From contig GG745335.1 of assembly GCA_000151295.1 (NCBI GenBank), forward strand, positions 197,313 to 261,312: a DNA stretch of 64,000 nucleotides, written 5' to 3'. The position numbers were made by a program, and so were the translations under genes. Source of the DNA: Allomyces macrogynus ATCC 38327. Taxonomy: Eukaryota; Blastocladiomycota; Blastocladiomycetes; Blastocladiales; Blastocladiaceae. Below the pieces are notes generated by a model, which did no database searches, was not told the origin of the DNA, and saw nothing but the letters and a program-made list of their open reading frames with translations. Positions 1-11,947 of the stretch are shown piece by piece (the stretch's first letter is position 1; every line of letters begins with the position of its first letter).

Positions 1-3
1 CAG

Positions 4-2119
4 TCAGTCAGGCAGCCGCCATACAAGTGTGTTGCACAGCTGCATGTGCCGCTCCACACTCAGCGTTTTCATGAACACGTCAGCCAGCATATGCTCCTGG
101 ACAGTGGACGATCGACACCTGCTCCTCTTGTGCTTGGCGCAAAGCAGCCAATAGCACATGTCGATATCCACCGACTGGTTTGTATGGCAATCCGACTTCA
201 CAGCCTGGATCACACCCATCAAGTCCGTGCACAACTTGATTGCGCCTCCTTGGACCAGACCGACTTCAACAAGCACCCACTGCAAGCATGTCGCCTTACA
301 GTAACCGTCTGATGCCACAATGAACTTCGCCTCAAGCATCAAGAGCGTGACAGCGCCTTGCTTGTGCAACTTCCGTGCGATTGGGCTGCCTGTGAGCGTG
401 ATCAGATACCTGGAAACTGATTTGCGGTCATCCATGTCACTGGCATGGTCTGCATCCGTGTAGATCTTGATGCCCATGTCCATGTTGCCTTGGTCCCCAA
501 GCATGACACCATGGTTCATGGTATGAGCCAGGTACAACAGCACATGCCATGCTGCTTTCCAGTGCTCACGTCCTGGGTTCTCAATGTGCTGCGACAGCGC
601 ATGTATGGCAAATGCAATGTCCGGCCGCGCAACTGTGGCCAAGTACTGCAAAGAGCCAACCAATGACTGGAACTTGGACTGCTCGACCACCTTGCCCATG
701 TTCTTCTTGAGCTTGGTGCTGACTTCCATTGGGCTCTTCACTTTGCATAGATTCTCGGCATTGAACTCCTTGACCAAGTCCTTGATTGCCAACTCTTGGT
801 GCAGCACAATGGTATGGTCCTTGGGTTTGCACATGACCTGCACACCCAGCAGCACATCAAAATCATCGTGGTCATGGAACTGGAACTCCTTGCCAATCAG
901 TTCTTTGATGGTGCACACGGTTTCCTGGTCTGCCACTATGGCGAGAATGTTGTCAATGTAGATTGTGATAAATGCTGACTTGCCCTTGATCTTGCTGTAG
1001 AACAGGCACGGCTCAAGCACTGACTGCTTGAGCCCAATCTCCTTCAGGTATGTTGTCAACCGGATGTACCAACAATGGCCTGACTGCTGCAACCCGTACA
1101 AGCTGCACTGCAGGTGGCAGACCCAGTCCTCCTTGCTGTCAACCTCAAACTCAGGTGGCTGCTCCATGAACAAGTCGTCGACCTGAGTGTTCCATGCAGG
1201 TACGTGGTGACCATGTCAATGGCATGAGTGGTCCACCTACAAATGGCACAAATGATGAGCAAGGCACGAATTATGGCAAAGCTGACGACTGGGCTATATG
1301 TCTCCTTGAAATGTAGGCCCAGAATTTGCAAAAATCCACATGTGACCAAGCGCACACAGTACCACACGATTGTCCCATCAGGCTTGCGCTTGCATTTCAA
1401 GACCCACTTGCACGAGTTTGTGTGCATGCCCTTCTTGCGTGGCACCAACACCCATGTCTCTGTCATGCATAAGTTGCCGAGCTCTTCCTCCATGGCCTTG
1501 TGCCATGCTTTGGCCTCAGCCCCAGCAAGTGCCTCCTTTGCTGTCCACGGTTCCAGCCTGTCAATGGAGTAGACTGTTCCCATGTATTTTTTGGGCGGTT
1601 GATGGTTGTGGGGTGGCAGGACGCATGTTGGGTTGGTTGGCCACCTGCTATGTCAGGTATGGGTCCCTTGGTCTTGTGCCTCCTCGCCTTGGTGTCCTTC
1701 TTCATGATCACTGACCTTGCCATCTTGTGCTTTGGCTCGATTGTGTTGAACTTGACTGTCCTCGGCTTGGCCGCCCCTGACTTGATCGTCTTTGACTTGT
1801 CTGTCCTCAACTTGATCGTCTTTGGCTTGGTCTTGTAGCTCGACTTCTTGGCGGTGGTCCTGCTCCTCAGCTCGCACTCACAAGTGTACTTCAGGCTTGT
1901 CGTCTTGGTCAGTTTCATCTTGTTCCTGCAGCGACTTGTCCTCATTGGTATGTTCCTGCTCTTGACAGTGGTCCTTGTTCTTGGTCTTGTTGTTGAGCAA
2001 TGACGACTTGGTGACACCCGAGATGATGTTGTTCTCGTCAAATACAACATTGCGCGACTTGACCACTTTCTTCCCGGCTGGGTTGTACACCTTGTAGGCC
2101 TTGGATCCCAGCTTGTACC
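4..2119 (-). pseudogene. Copia reverse transcriptase and RNase H, frameshifted
   Basis: Three overlapping frames continue the integrase ORF: 2119-1878 (integrase to RT linker, KKVVKSRNVVFDEN), 1583-1056 (RT fingers, KWVLKCKRKPDGT) and 1173-4 (RT palm and RNase H). The RT active site reads YIDN instead of the usual YVDD, and the RNase H part keeps YTDADHASD but has EAKF where EAEY is usual. Shifts between the frames and the altered metal-binding Asp mark it as dead. Confidence 0.85.
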
Positions 2120-2162
2120 TAATCAGCTTGCCGATGAGCGCATGTCAACCAAACTTGCCACG

Positions 2163-4268
2163 TCAGTCCCAACCCTGCAGCTGCACATATGTCATCACGC
2201 CAAAAGCATGAAGGTACGTCAAGTCTGGCATTCTTGCCATCCACAGCTCCATTGGCATTAACCCGTTGATTGCACATGACAGCCTGCAGTTGATTGTGTA
2301 GACCATGTGGCTCAAGCACTCAACCCAGAATGACTTCAGCAAGCCTGCTGCAAGCAATGACGTGCAGATGCACTCCATGAGTGTGTGGTTTGCGCGCTCA
2401 GCAACGCCATTCTGGCTTGGCAAGTGTGGCGCCATTGTGCCGCCCATGATCCCATTGTGCTCAAGGTACAACTTGAACTTGTTGCCCATGTACTCGCCAC
2501 TGTTGTTGGTACGTAGTTCCTTGATCTTCCGGCCATGCATGTTCTCAACCATGACCTTGTATTTCTTGAATGCATCAAGTGTGTCCGACTTCTTCTTCAA
2601 TGGCATGACCATGATCCACTGGCTCTTGTTGTCAATGAATGTGATCCAGTATCTGAACCCAGTGAATGATGCTTCCATAGGCCCAGCGACGTCTGAATGC
2701 ACAAGATCAAGCAGTGCCGACCTGCACGACTGGCTCTCCTTGGGGAACAGCTTGGTCGTGATCTTTGAGATGGCACAGCTTGAGCAGAATGACAGCATGG
2801 TGTTCAATGCACTTGCTGGTGCGCCAATACCATACTTGGGGTCTGTCAGCACCTTCTTTACTGCACGCATGTGCAGGTGGCTGAGGCGTACATGCCACTG
2901 GAGCAGCACATTCTCAATGCCCACATCTGCAATGGTGATGACTGGTCTGGCACTGACTTCTTCCTGTTTGTCTTCAGGCTGCGACTCCAACTGCATTTCT
3001 GACTGCGACCAGTATGTAGAATCGCCCTTCTTATTGGAGACGACATCTGTGATCTTGAACGGGAAGATGTTGTTGACTGCCTTTCTGCCAAACACAACCT
3101 TGTCTTGAATGTTCTTGACCTGGAACTTCCCGTTGCCCTTGTTGACCTTGAAACCGTTCTTCAACAGATGCCCTTCCAAAATGAGCGGTACGTGGTAAAC
3201 CTTGGAGAAACCGACCTTGGTGCCATTGACCTTGCCAAGTAATGTGCCAACTCCCTTAGCTTCCAACTCAATGCCCAACTTGGCGACCTTGAATGTGACT
3301 GTACCCTTCTCCAACTTCTTGTAGTCCGTGAGCGCGTTACCATGCGTCATGATGTTGCATGATGCGCCCAAGTCGAGGATCTCGTGCATGATGCATGTCA
3401 TCATGATGTTGTTGTTCTTGTGGCCATTGCATGCAATGTGCGCTGACATGATCACATACTTGGCGTTTCCATTGTGCCAATCCGACAGGCACTCGGCGCA
3501 AATGTGCCCGTGTTCACCACACGACCAGCATGGCCCATGGGCCTTGCTGCAAGCCTTCCCACCATGCGTGTTCTTCTTGCCTGACTGCCAGCCTCTTTGG
3601 TACGTTGCTGACATTACCCCTTGGATTTCGTGCGTCAATTGGCTCTTCTTCTGCTTGAGCAGCTTGGCTTCAGAGTGCACCTTGTTTGCAATGTCCTGGA
3701 ACTTGATCAAGTCAAGCACCATGAAGTCGAGCCCCATGATGTGTGACCACATGTAAAGTAGGTTTGTCAGTAAATCGTTGAGCACTTTCTGAACCTTGTC
3801 CTGTTCCTGTATGGTGCGGCCATTTGCCATGAGCTTGGCATAGATCATTTGCAGCTCATGCAGATACAACTCAATGTCACTGCTGTGGGGCTTGGGCTGC
3901 AGCTGGTTGAGCTTGCTGTGCAATATGACTGTGCACGCATTTGACTCGCACATGAACTGATTGTTCAGCGTCTTCCACTTGCCATAGGCCGTCTTGTACT
4001 TGTGCATCAAGCACACTTGGTCACTGCCCAAACTCAACTGGATTGCCAGCGCTGTGCACATGTCATCAATCTTGCCCTTCTTCTTCTCGGCCTCGGTCTT
4101 GAATGTGGCCAACACGCTGTCGCGTGGCTGCTTGACATACTTGAGCAGGCCATGGATGCCAAGCTGCAGCTTGGCCAACATGCGCCACATGATGAATGAC
4201 TGTGGGTCATTGCTCTTGAGTGTGGGCATGATCTTGATGTTGCAGATTGTGTCGTTGGCCATGGTCAT
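2163..4268 (-). pseudogene. Copia gag-protease-integrase ORF, catalytically altered
   Basis: A 701-codon frame from an ATG. Residues about 1-210 are a copia-type gag (UBN2-like). A CCHC zinc knuckle (CWSCGEHGHICAEC, about 247-260) follows. The protease motif reads DLGAS (about 299-303) where a D-S/T-G triad is expected. A GAG-pre-integrase zinc region with H-H-C-C and an integrase core follow. The core has HSDVAGP for the first Asp and NGVAER for the Glu, but LRTNNSGEY where the second catalytic Asp is normally found in LRTDN. The frame stops in the integrase C-terminus. Loss of both the protease Ser/Thr and an integrase Asp argues that the copy is not autonomous. Confidence 0.85.
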
Positions 4269-4488
4269 GATTATTGAGTAGTGGGAGTAGATGGGGTTAC
4301 TGGTGGGCAGTATTGGTGATGAGTGTAGTAGTGGTGATGGTAGCTGTTTGGCCTGGGGTCACTCGCTTCTGTCATGTGCAGCATGTAGTGGCAGTAGGCA
4401 AGGGCGGAGGTTGTGGGGACCAAAGGCGTGTTGCAGAATGGGAGAGAAAATGGCGGAAGGTGGTTAGAGTGAGGCAGGGCTCATAACC

Positions 4489-4855
4489 TGTCATTGGTAG
4501 TGCATGGGAAGCTAACCAGACTCAGCTACTTCCTCTCAATGTATTCTCTTCTGTGGAACTCGTGTCCTTTATATGTCACAACAGGCAAAGCATACAACCA
4601 ACTCGGGGTGGAGACAGAAGGGGACATGATGGGGAACAACATGGAATGGAGACAATGGAGAGATGATGGGGATGACAGGATGGGAAAGGTGATGGCGACG
4701 TGTTGGGGCATAAGCATCAGTGCGTTGGTTCGGCTGTGTTCCCAAGGTGCCAGCACAGTGTGGTGGCGCCGGCACTGAGGGAAAGTTCGTGGGTTGCGTC
4801 TTGAACATGTCTCACACCGGCTACAAGATATCCACATGGGGCACACTCACCAACA
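4489..4855 (-). repeat. 5' LTR of element A
   Basis: Read on the minus strand the repeat starts TGTTGGTG and ends ATGACA, giving TG...CA termini over 367 bp. It aligns over most of its first 240 bases with the sequence after the coding end of element B at 7263, which fixes the outer boundary. A TATA box (TATAAA on the minus strand, 4568-4573) sits inside. The bases just inside the inner end, GGTTATGAGCC on the minus strand, are a candidate primer-binding site, but I cannot assign the tRNA. Confidence 0.75.
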
Positions 4856-7620
4856 GGAGCTATGTACTGACAATAGCAGTGAGTGTGTGGGCAACAAGTT
4901 CAAGTCATACCTTGAGCAGCATGGGATAACAGGCAGCACCATGGCACCACACTTGCTGAGCCAAATGGCATCACTGAATGCCAAAATCATTCTGAGCTGA
5001 GTGCTTGGGCCACACAGTCTACTCAATCAGCTGCAGGCCATCACACATGATTGATGGGTTGATGCCAATGGAGTTGTGGGCGATGAAGGTGCCAGACTTG
5101 ACATACCTCTGTGCATTTGGTGCAATGGCATATGTGCAGCTGCATGGTCAGGACTGGTGCAGCAAGTTTGGTTGACACTCACCTGTCAGCAAGTTGATCA
5201 GGTGTGAGATGGGTTCCAAGGCCTACAAGGTATACAATCCAGTTGGAAAGAAGGTTGTCAAGTCGCACAAAGTTGTGTTTGACAAGAACAACATCATTTT
5301 GGGTGTTGCCAGGCCACTGTCACTCAGCAACAAGACCAAGAACAAGGACCACTGTCAAGAGCAAGACAACACTGACCAAGACAATGAGCAAGATGTGCAC
5401 ACATGAGTACAAGTCAAGGATCAGGTTCATGATCAAGAGCTTGAGCTGCAAGACGAACAAGACAATGAGGAATATGACCAAGTCGAAAATGGCCAAGATG
5501 ATGGTGAGGATCAAGATGATGGCAAGTTGGAATATGACAATGACCAGGGTTCTGATGACCATGTAGAAGAAGAAGTTGGTAACAAGGTCAACAACCAAGA
5601 CAAGAATGACCAAGGCAAGGAGGCACATGACCAAGTGACCCATACCCAGCACAGCAAATGGCCAAGTGAACTGACATGTGTCCAGCTGATTGTAGCCATT
5701 GACTGCCTGAGTAGTACATGGGGATGATTGACACCATCCAAAAGCCGGAACCATAAATGGCAAAGGAGGCACTTGTTGGGGCCAAAGCCAAGGCCTGGTG
5801 CGCAGCCATGCAGGTAGAACTCAAGGCACATGGGTGTTAGTGCCATGCAAGAAGGGCATGCACATAATCTCATGCAAGTGCGTCCTGAAGCACAAGCACA
5901 AACCTGATGGGATGATTGTGCAGCACTGTGTGCACGTTCCTGCATGGATTCTTGCAGATTCTGGGCAAACATTTCAAGGAGACATAGCCTGGTCATAGTT
6001 TCTCTGTGATCCCCACCTTACTTGTCATTTGCACTGTTCATAGGTGGACTGCTCACGCCATTGACATGGCCACTGTGTACCTGCACTGAATGCTTGAAGT
6101 TGATGGCTTGTTCATGGAGCAGCCACCTGAGTTCAAGGCACGGCCTCTATGGGCTGCTGCAGTTGGGCCATACATGGTACATCTGGTTGACAACATACCT
6201 GAAAGAGGTTCAAGCAGTCAGTACTCAAACCATGCCTGTTCTATGGCAAGATCAAGAGCAAGTCAGCATTTGCTGCAATCTACATTGATGACATCCATGT
6301 TGTGGCCAAAGACCAAGCAACTGTGCACATCATCAAGGACCTGATCACCAAGGAATTCCAACTCCATGACCACAATGATTTCGACATGCTGCTTGGCATG
6401 CACATCATGCACAACCACAAGAACTGTACTGTTGTGCTGCACCAAGAGTCAGCAATCAAGGACTTAGTCAAGGTCAAGGAATTTAATGCCAGAATCCTGT
6501 GCAAATTGAAGAGACCAATGGAATTTAGCACCAAGCTCATGAAGATCACAGGCAAGATGGTCAAGCAGTCCAACTTCCAGTCATCGGTCAGGTTGCTGCA
6601 ATACTTCACTGCAATCATACAGCTGGACATTGTGTTCATGGTGCATATGCTGTCACAGCACATCAAAAACCAGGGCAAGAACACTGGAATGCAGCATGGC
6701 ACATACTTGTATACCTGGTGCACACTGTGAATCACAGTGCCATGCTATGGGACCACAGTGATGCAGATATGGGCATCAAGATCTACATGAATGCAGACCA
6801 CACTGGCAACATGATTGATCACAAGTCAGTCTCTGGGTACCTGATCGCACTCACTGTCAGCCCAATCATGTGGAAGTTGCACAAGCAAGGCGCCATTGCA
6901 CTCTTGATGCTCAAGGCCAATTTCATTGTGGCATTGTATGGATACCACAAGGCCAAATACTTGCAGCAAGTGCTTGTCAAAGTCAATCTGGTCCAAGGAG
7001 GCACAATTGAGCTGCAAATGGATTCAATGGGTACAATCAAGCTGTGAAGTCAGGTTAGCCATACTAACCAGTTGAAACATATTGACATGTTCTATTGGCT
7101 GCTGTGCAATGAGTATGAAGGCAAGCGTGTGTTGACTGCACACTGCCCAGGCAAGCGTATGTTGGCTGATGTGTTCATGAAGCTGTTGAGTGTGGAGCAG
7201 CATGTGCAATTGTGCGATGTGCTCAGCATGGTGGCTGCCTGACCAAGTGTGTTAAGGAGGCGTGTTTGGTGCGTGTGCTGCATATGCATATCCCATGGCT
7301 GGGACAGGACGTGTGAGATGTGACCCATGAACTTTCCTTTGACTCTGGTGCCTCCACACCATGCTGGCGCCTCAGGAACCTGGCCAAACTGATGCTGCAG
7401 ATGCTTACACTCTGCCATGTCGCCACCACCCTCCCATCCTGTCATCTCCATTATTTATCTACTGTTTCCATTCCACATCATTCCCCATCACGTCCTCTTC
7501 TTTATTGTGCAACCTGACTGCTGTTGTGCCAGCACTACCCAACTGCTGCACCACTGCTGCATGCCCTCCTGCATGCCCAAAAGTTATATGCTTGTTGACA
7601 AGGAACACACACACCTCTGG
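4856..7620 (+). mobile_element. Older copia element B, 5' part split off by element A
   Basis: Plus-strand copy of the same family, read only in short pieces: integrase (4860-5000, CTDNSSECVGNKFKSYLEQ), linker (5194-5406), RT (about 5760-6730) and RNase H (about 6718-7240). Stops and frame changes are frequent and CpG is nearly absent. The junction at 4855/4856 falls inside the integrase, so the gag half of B is expected left of element A, outside the window. A 5-bp target duplication (GGAGC at 4856-4860) would be expected at the far side of A. Confidence 0.85.
7263..7620 (+). repeat. 3' LTR of element B, degenerate
   Basis: Starts TGTTTGGTGCG right after a short purine tract (AAGGAGG, 7254-7260). 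It aligns with the LTR of element A in reverse complement as far as about 7505, and weakly to about 7620. The 3' end cannot be placed. Confidence 0.6.
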
Positions 7621-7799
7621 GTGCCATCACACTGCTGGTGCTAGTTGTGGGGAAGAGGCTGCTGGCTGGGGTGCTGGTGCAGATGCTGCTGTACAACCCC
7701 AACCAGCTTATGCACACCCACCACCCCCTGCACTCCTGCTCCATTGCTGGGTTTATGTCCCATGAATGCATTGCAAATGATGGGGTTTTGGTGACTGCT

Positions 7800-8160
7800 C
7801 AGCACCATGACTGTGCACCACATCCTCCTGGCTCCAGTGCCACAGTTATGCTTGAGTGCCATCCTCCTTGCTCTGGTCCTGCTGTTGTGCCAGCACGCCG
7901 TCCTCCTTGCGCCAGTCCCACAGTCTGGCTCATGCACTGTCTTCCTCATGCATGGTCCCACAGTCCAGCTCATGCACCATCTCCCTTGTGCATGGTCCTG
8001 CAGTCTGGCTTGTGCACCATCCTCCTTGCTATTGAGCCTGTGCACTGTCCTCCTCACACTGGTCCCATGGTCGCAGTTGCTCCTCATCCCCCACACTCTG
8101 TCCCATAGTTTGTGCACATGGTTCTCTCACACTGGTGCCACTGTCATGCTTGCACACAGA
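7800..8160. repeat. Degenerate minisatellite, about 39-42 bp unit
   Basis: About eight imperfect units built on GTGCACCATCCTCCT, GGTCCCACAG and TCTGGCT. On the minus strand a 13-residue unit shows through, resembling GTGARRT followed by variable residues. Weak traces continue towards 8480. It sits right of element B and shares its CpG-poor, TpG-rich composition. No gene is supported here. Confidence 0.6.
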
Positions 8161-9250
8161 TACCTTGGGGTGGTGCCATCCCCTTGGAAACATGGTTCCA
8201 TTGCACACAGTGTCACACTCCTAGTCGCACATGGGTCCCTCTGTCTGGTTTTGCAATTGCACCCATTTGACATTCTCTTTGCACCAGTTCTGCTGTTGCG
8301 CCTGTGCATGGTTGCTGTGCCCATGCGCCACCCCCCTCATGCCAGTGCCATGGTCAGGCTCACCCATTTTTTTGTGCTCATGCTCAGTCCCTTCATGCTG
8401 CTTGCTGGTGCCACACTTGCCCAAGCGCTCTTGCTCCAATGCCATGGTTGCACATGTGGTGTCCCTGTGCTGGTGCTCAGTCATGTGCACAGTTCCTCAT
8501 GTCTGTATTGCAGTCATTACTGGCATAATCAATGCATTCATGACAAACAGTGCAAGCTGTCTTGCCATCTTGGCATGCACAGGCATCTACATGTGCAAGG
8601 GACTTTTCATGCACACTGCACCACAAGCCATCTCAGAACCTGAGCACTAGCAGCACATCACTGGCTGCAGCATCTGTGCACACTCTTGGCGCCACCATTG
8701 CATGGGGATGCCACAGCTCAGATGCATGTACCATGGCGCCATGATGGCTTTTTAATAATGCCATTGGTTTGGTGATAGCAGCTGCCACATGGTGCCTGGA
8801 CTGACCACACTGGAACCAGTACTCCTGTGCTGAGCCAGCACTGGTGCTGACAAGTGTTGGCAGTGAGTGCGACTGCAGCGTTCTCTTCCATCCATGCTAA
8901 TGGCGGCCAGGTGGCCCTGCTTGTGCAGCATGCAGCTGGTGACAGCACCCAACAGTGTGCAGCCAGCTCCATTGCCTGTTGGACATGGTGTTATCCACTT
9001 TGCTGTACTGTCTTGTTGGCCCCACTGTGAACCCTGTGGTTGGCGTTGGGCGGTCCAGCGAGCAGGTGGTGAGCAGTGAATGCATGTGTGGTGGAGGTTG
9101 TCCGTGTGATGACGAGGTTGTGTCCAAGCCCTGTCAGTTTGCAATGGTCTGTGTGCTGAGTCCATGTGGAGTTACTCGAAATCCATGTGCATTTCTGTGC
9201 ATTTTGACCTGGTAGCAGGGGACGCCTAAACCTCGGAGAAAACTACGACA
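8160..9250. other. CpG-poor tail of the repeat block, no gene seen
   Basis: The sequence keeps the TG/CA-rich, CpG-poor style of the transposons to about 9190, then switches to host composition within some tens of bases. Frames here are short and cysteine-rich and show no domain. It may be transposon remnant. Confidence 0.5.
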
Positions 9251-9367
9251 TCGAAGGTTGCTAAACGTCTCTATTGCAGTCGACGCTGTCATTCATTCTT
9301 TCTTTCCCGGCGCGATCACTTTGCGGCAGTTTGAAGTTGGCTCGCTTTGGTGCAAGAAATGCGGAGG

Positions 9368-9533
9368 GCTGGCGTGGATGCGCTCTGGATGTGACGTGGC
9401 CACTCGCGAAGAGTTCCAGTTGTCGTCACGAGTGACCGCCTTCTCGGCCGCGTCCTGCGTCGCGCACGACATTCTGCACGATTATAACGTCAACATGGTT
9501 ACAGTTGCGTTCGACACTTGCAGCATTCGATGC
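9368..9533 (+). repeat. Duplicated upstream segment, copy 1
   Basis: Upstream of the first BTB gene. Shared blocks with 11755-11947 include GCTGGCGTGGA, GGATGTGA and TGGTTACAGTTGCGT followed by CGACACTTGCAGCA. Order and orientation are the same, so it looks like an old tandem duplication. Confidence 0.65.
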
Positions 9534-9701
9534 GCCTCGAAGAGGCGCTGCTCCCGCCGCCCGAACAAATGGTCTGGAGGGCTCAGCTCACGAAACAATC
9601 ATTGCTACACCGTGTAGCTCTCGATATCCTCAGTCTCGGTCACGACCGATGGCATATCGCGCACGCACCGGTTCTTGAGCCCGCAGTCGGCGAATATCTC
9701 C

Positions 9702-11345
9702 ATGAACACGACCCACGCGTCCTCGCCCGTTCGGAGCGTCATTCCCTCCGGCATCGACTTTGCCGTGGTCATTCGCCCTGCCGCGATCGTGCTCGAGCCC
9801 GGCACCCAGGGTACCGGCACCCGAGTTGACGTTGGCGTCGTGGCCAAAATCCCGGTCCATTTGCGCGGCAAGACGCTGACCGTCCAGGGCTCGCTTTCCT
9901 ACGTCCCCATTGTCGCTCTCCCTCGGTTTGGCTCCACCAACAACGCGGTGCCGTTTGAATTGCGCATCTTGCCGTCCACCGACGCGATGCCAGTGGCCGT
10001 ATATACGACGCTCAAGGATTTCGTGTCCTCTGACGTCATGGACCTGGCCATTGCCGTGACCTGGACAGTCTCCGAGCACACGGTCGTGACGCGAACGTCC
10101 ATGGTGCCCGAGCAGCTTGGGTTCCTGCGGTTCCTCGGTGACGAACAAGTCTCCGACTGTGCCTTCCTCGCGAAGGGCAGCGACAAGCCGATTTACGCAT
10201 CACGGCTGATGCTCGCGCGCGCCAGCGTTTTCTTCCGGCAAATGTTCTTGGGCCCATGGGCCGAATCATCGACGACCGAGCCGATCCCGTTCGACTCGTG
10301 GCACGCGGCCGGTGTCGTCCTGGTCCTGATCCACATTTACTCAGGCTGGCTGCCGGGCCAATCGCTCCCGCTCAACACGCCCGCGCAACTCGTTGCTGAC
10401 TTTGCGTGCGATCCGGCCAAACTCGAATACGCGAAGTGGCGCAACTTTCTCGAGCTCGCGCAAATGCTCGAGCTCAAGCCGCTCACGCTCGCCATCAACC
10501 GGCACCTCGTTACGCTGCTCAACGACCAGTATCGCGAACTGTCCGCGACTCCCGATGCGGATCCCGACGTCAACATGCCACCCACGATTGGGTCTTTGGT
10601 GCGCGTGGGGGCTGGAACGTCGGCGCTTGCGCCATTTGGTGTCAGTGCCAGTTCTGCGACGACCACGACCGCGCCTGTCGCCTCGGTTCCCATTAATTCC
10701 CCGTTTGCACCGGTCGCGGCGACTTTGACGAGCTCAGGGCCGTCTGGTCCCAGTGCCAGCTCCGCTTCTACTGCCTCGACCCTACCGACGACCGCGACCG
10801 CGGCTGTGACGGGCAGGTTTGCGTTTGGGGGCACAGGGACCGCCGCATCCGCGACCGGCTATGCGGGCTTCGCTTTTGGTCCACCCGCGTCCTCCTCGAC
10901 CACCTCGGCCGCACCCGCAACAGCCTCAGCAAACGCTCCCGCCTCCGCGTTCTCGTCTTTCGGGACTGCCCCTGCGCTGTCGTTCGCGACCCCGAGCACC
11001 ACTACCGGATCGTCGGCGAGCGCGTTCGGAGTTACGGGCTTCGGGGCCCCGGTGACCGCGTCGACGGCCCCGGCCACGACTGCCGCATCCGCGCCAGCCA
11101 GATTTGGTTTTGGTAGCTCGAGCGTCGGATCTGCGATGTAAACTTCTGCGTTCACGCTCCCGGCTGCAACCACGGCGTTCTCAGGCGCGTTTGGGTCGAC
11201 AAGTGCGGCTCCCGCGCCGGTGTTGGCGCGGCCGACTGCGAGTTCATCGCCCTCGCCTGCTCTGTCGGCAGGGACGTTCAGTCCGCAGCCGAGTACCGGT
11301 TCAAGCAGCAGCGGTCGTGTGAGCAGTGCCGGATCGGATCAGTAA
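9702..11345 (+). CDS. BTB/POZ protein with nucleoporin-like FG tail; in-frame TAA at 11139
   Basis: 9702 is the first ATG in frame; an upstream exon is possible. The first about 120 residues are a beta-rich region shared with the other BTB genes. The BTB core follows, with SDCAFLAKGSDKPIYASR, LMLARASVFFRQMF and HIYSGWLPG, then a helical part (FLELAQMLELKPLTLAINR). The rest is Ser/Thr/Ala/Pro-rich with FG motifs: APFG, FAFGG, FAFGP, SFG, AFGVTGFG, FGFGSSS. A TAA at 11139-11141 ends the open frame, but the same frame runs on in the same style (SGAFGSTS) for 67 codons to a second TAA at 11343. BTB proteins often act as CUL3 ubiquitin-ligase adaptors. FG repeats bind transport receptors in nuclear pores. 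The joint role is unknown. Confidence 0.75.
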
Positions 11346-11348
11346 TTA

Positions 11349-11391
11349 GTGGTGTGTGTGTGTGGGAGGGGGGGGGGGGAGGGTGTGGAGA
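11349..11391. repeat. GT and poly-G simple repeat
   Basis: A (GT)n run passes into a G-rich tract containing a long G homopolymer, just after the BTB-FG gene. Confidence 0.9.
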
Positions 11392-11754
11392 GAAGGGTGT
11401 GGAAGGAAGGCATAGTAAAACCATACGATATGATTTCCGTTTCGGGTCGCCTTGTATCTGTCAGGCTGATTTGAGCGACCAGTCGCTGAAAACGATGGTT
11501 TGGGTCATTTGGTACGGAAATGCATCTGCGGCGATGCGTCAGCTGCTTGACATGTTGCGGGGTTTCTTCACACCTCAACGAATCTCAAACTCGGACACAA
11601 GTCCAGCGTCAACGGTCTGGTTGTTGTGAACAGATCAAGGGGCAGGCTTCATTCTGTCAGCGCGATCATGCCTTGCAACTGCATAGAAATGCTTCATTCA
11701 CAGTTCATCCAATCTTTCACAGCATTTGCAGCCGCGGATCGTGTCCGGAAGCTG

Positions 11755-11947
11755 GCTGGCGTGGAGGCATCATGGATGTGATGTGGGTGGGACGTTGCCT
11801 CAAAAGTGGGGGGACTCATCTCAGGCAACTGGCTCCTCGTCGCGAGTCGCATCCTTGTCGTGCACGACAATCAAGCACGATTATCACAACGGCACCGGCC
11901 GCCAAGATGGTTACAGTTGCGTGCGACACTTGCAGCAATCGATGGAT
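11755..11947 (+). repeat. Duplicated upstream segment, copy 2 (orphan)
   Basis: Matches 9368-9533 in order and orientation, but no BTB gene follows directly. The wider stretch 11392-13129 holds only short frames and I see no other feature in it. Some of it may be a decayed BTB-gene copy. Confidence 0.6.

Larger units (their letters stand above)
1..4855 (-). mobile_element. Ty1/copia LTR retrotransposon, element A (3' end outside window)
   Basis: On the minus strand the order is LTR, gag, protease, integrase, reverse transcriptase, RNase H, which is the copia order. The 5' LTR ends at 4855 and the RNase H region runs to the left edge, so the 3' LTR lies outside. The outer LTR end abuts the integrase of a second copia copy on the plus strand, so A appears to have inserted into B. 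The element is broken: several frames are needed to read it and key catalytic residues are changed. It keeps more CpG than B, which fits a younger insertion. Confidence 0.9.

Noticed and set aside
7800..8160. CRISPR-like array
   Set aside because: Units are adjacent and degenerate with no spacers, and the genome is eukaryotic.
8231..8650. Cys-rich 139-codon plus-strand frame
   Set aside because: Product of TG/CA-rich degenerate repeat DNA; no signal or domain, and the minus strand is equally open.
11138..11181. Possible 44-bp intron removing the TAA of the first BTB-FG gene
   Set aside because: Splicing it shifts into a frame without the FG/Ser/Ala pattern, whereas simple read-through keeps the pattern.
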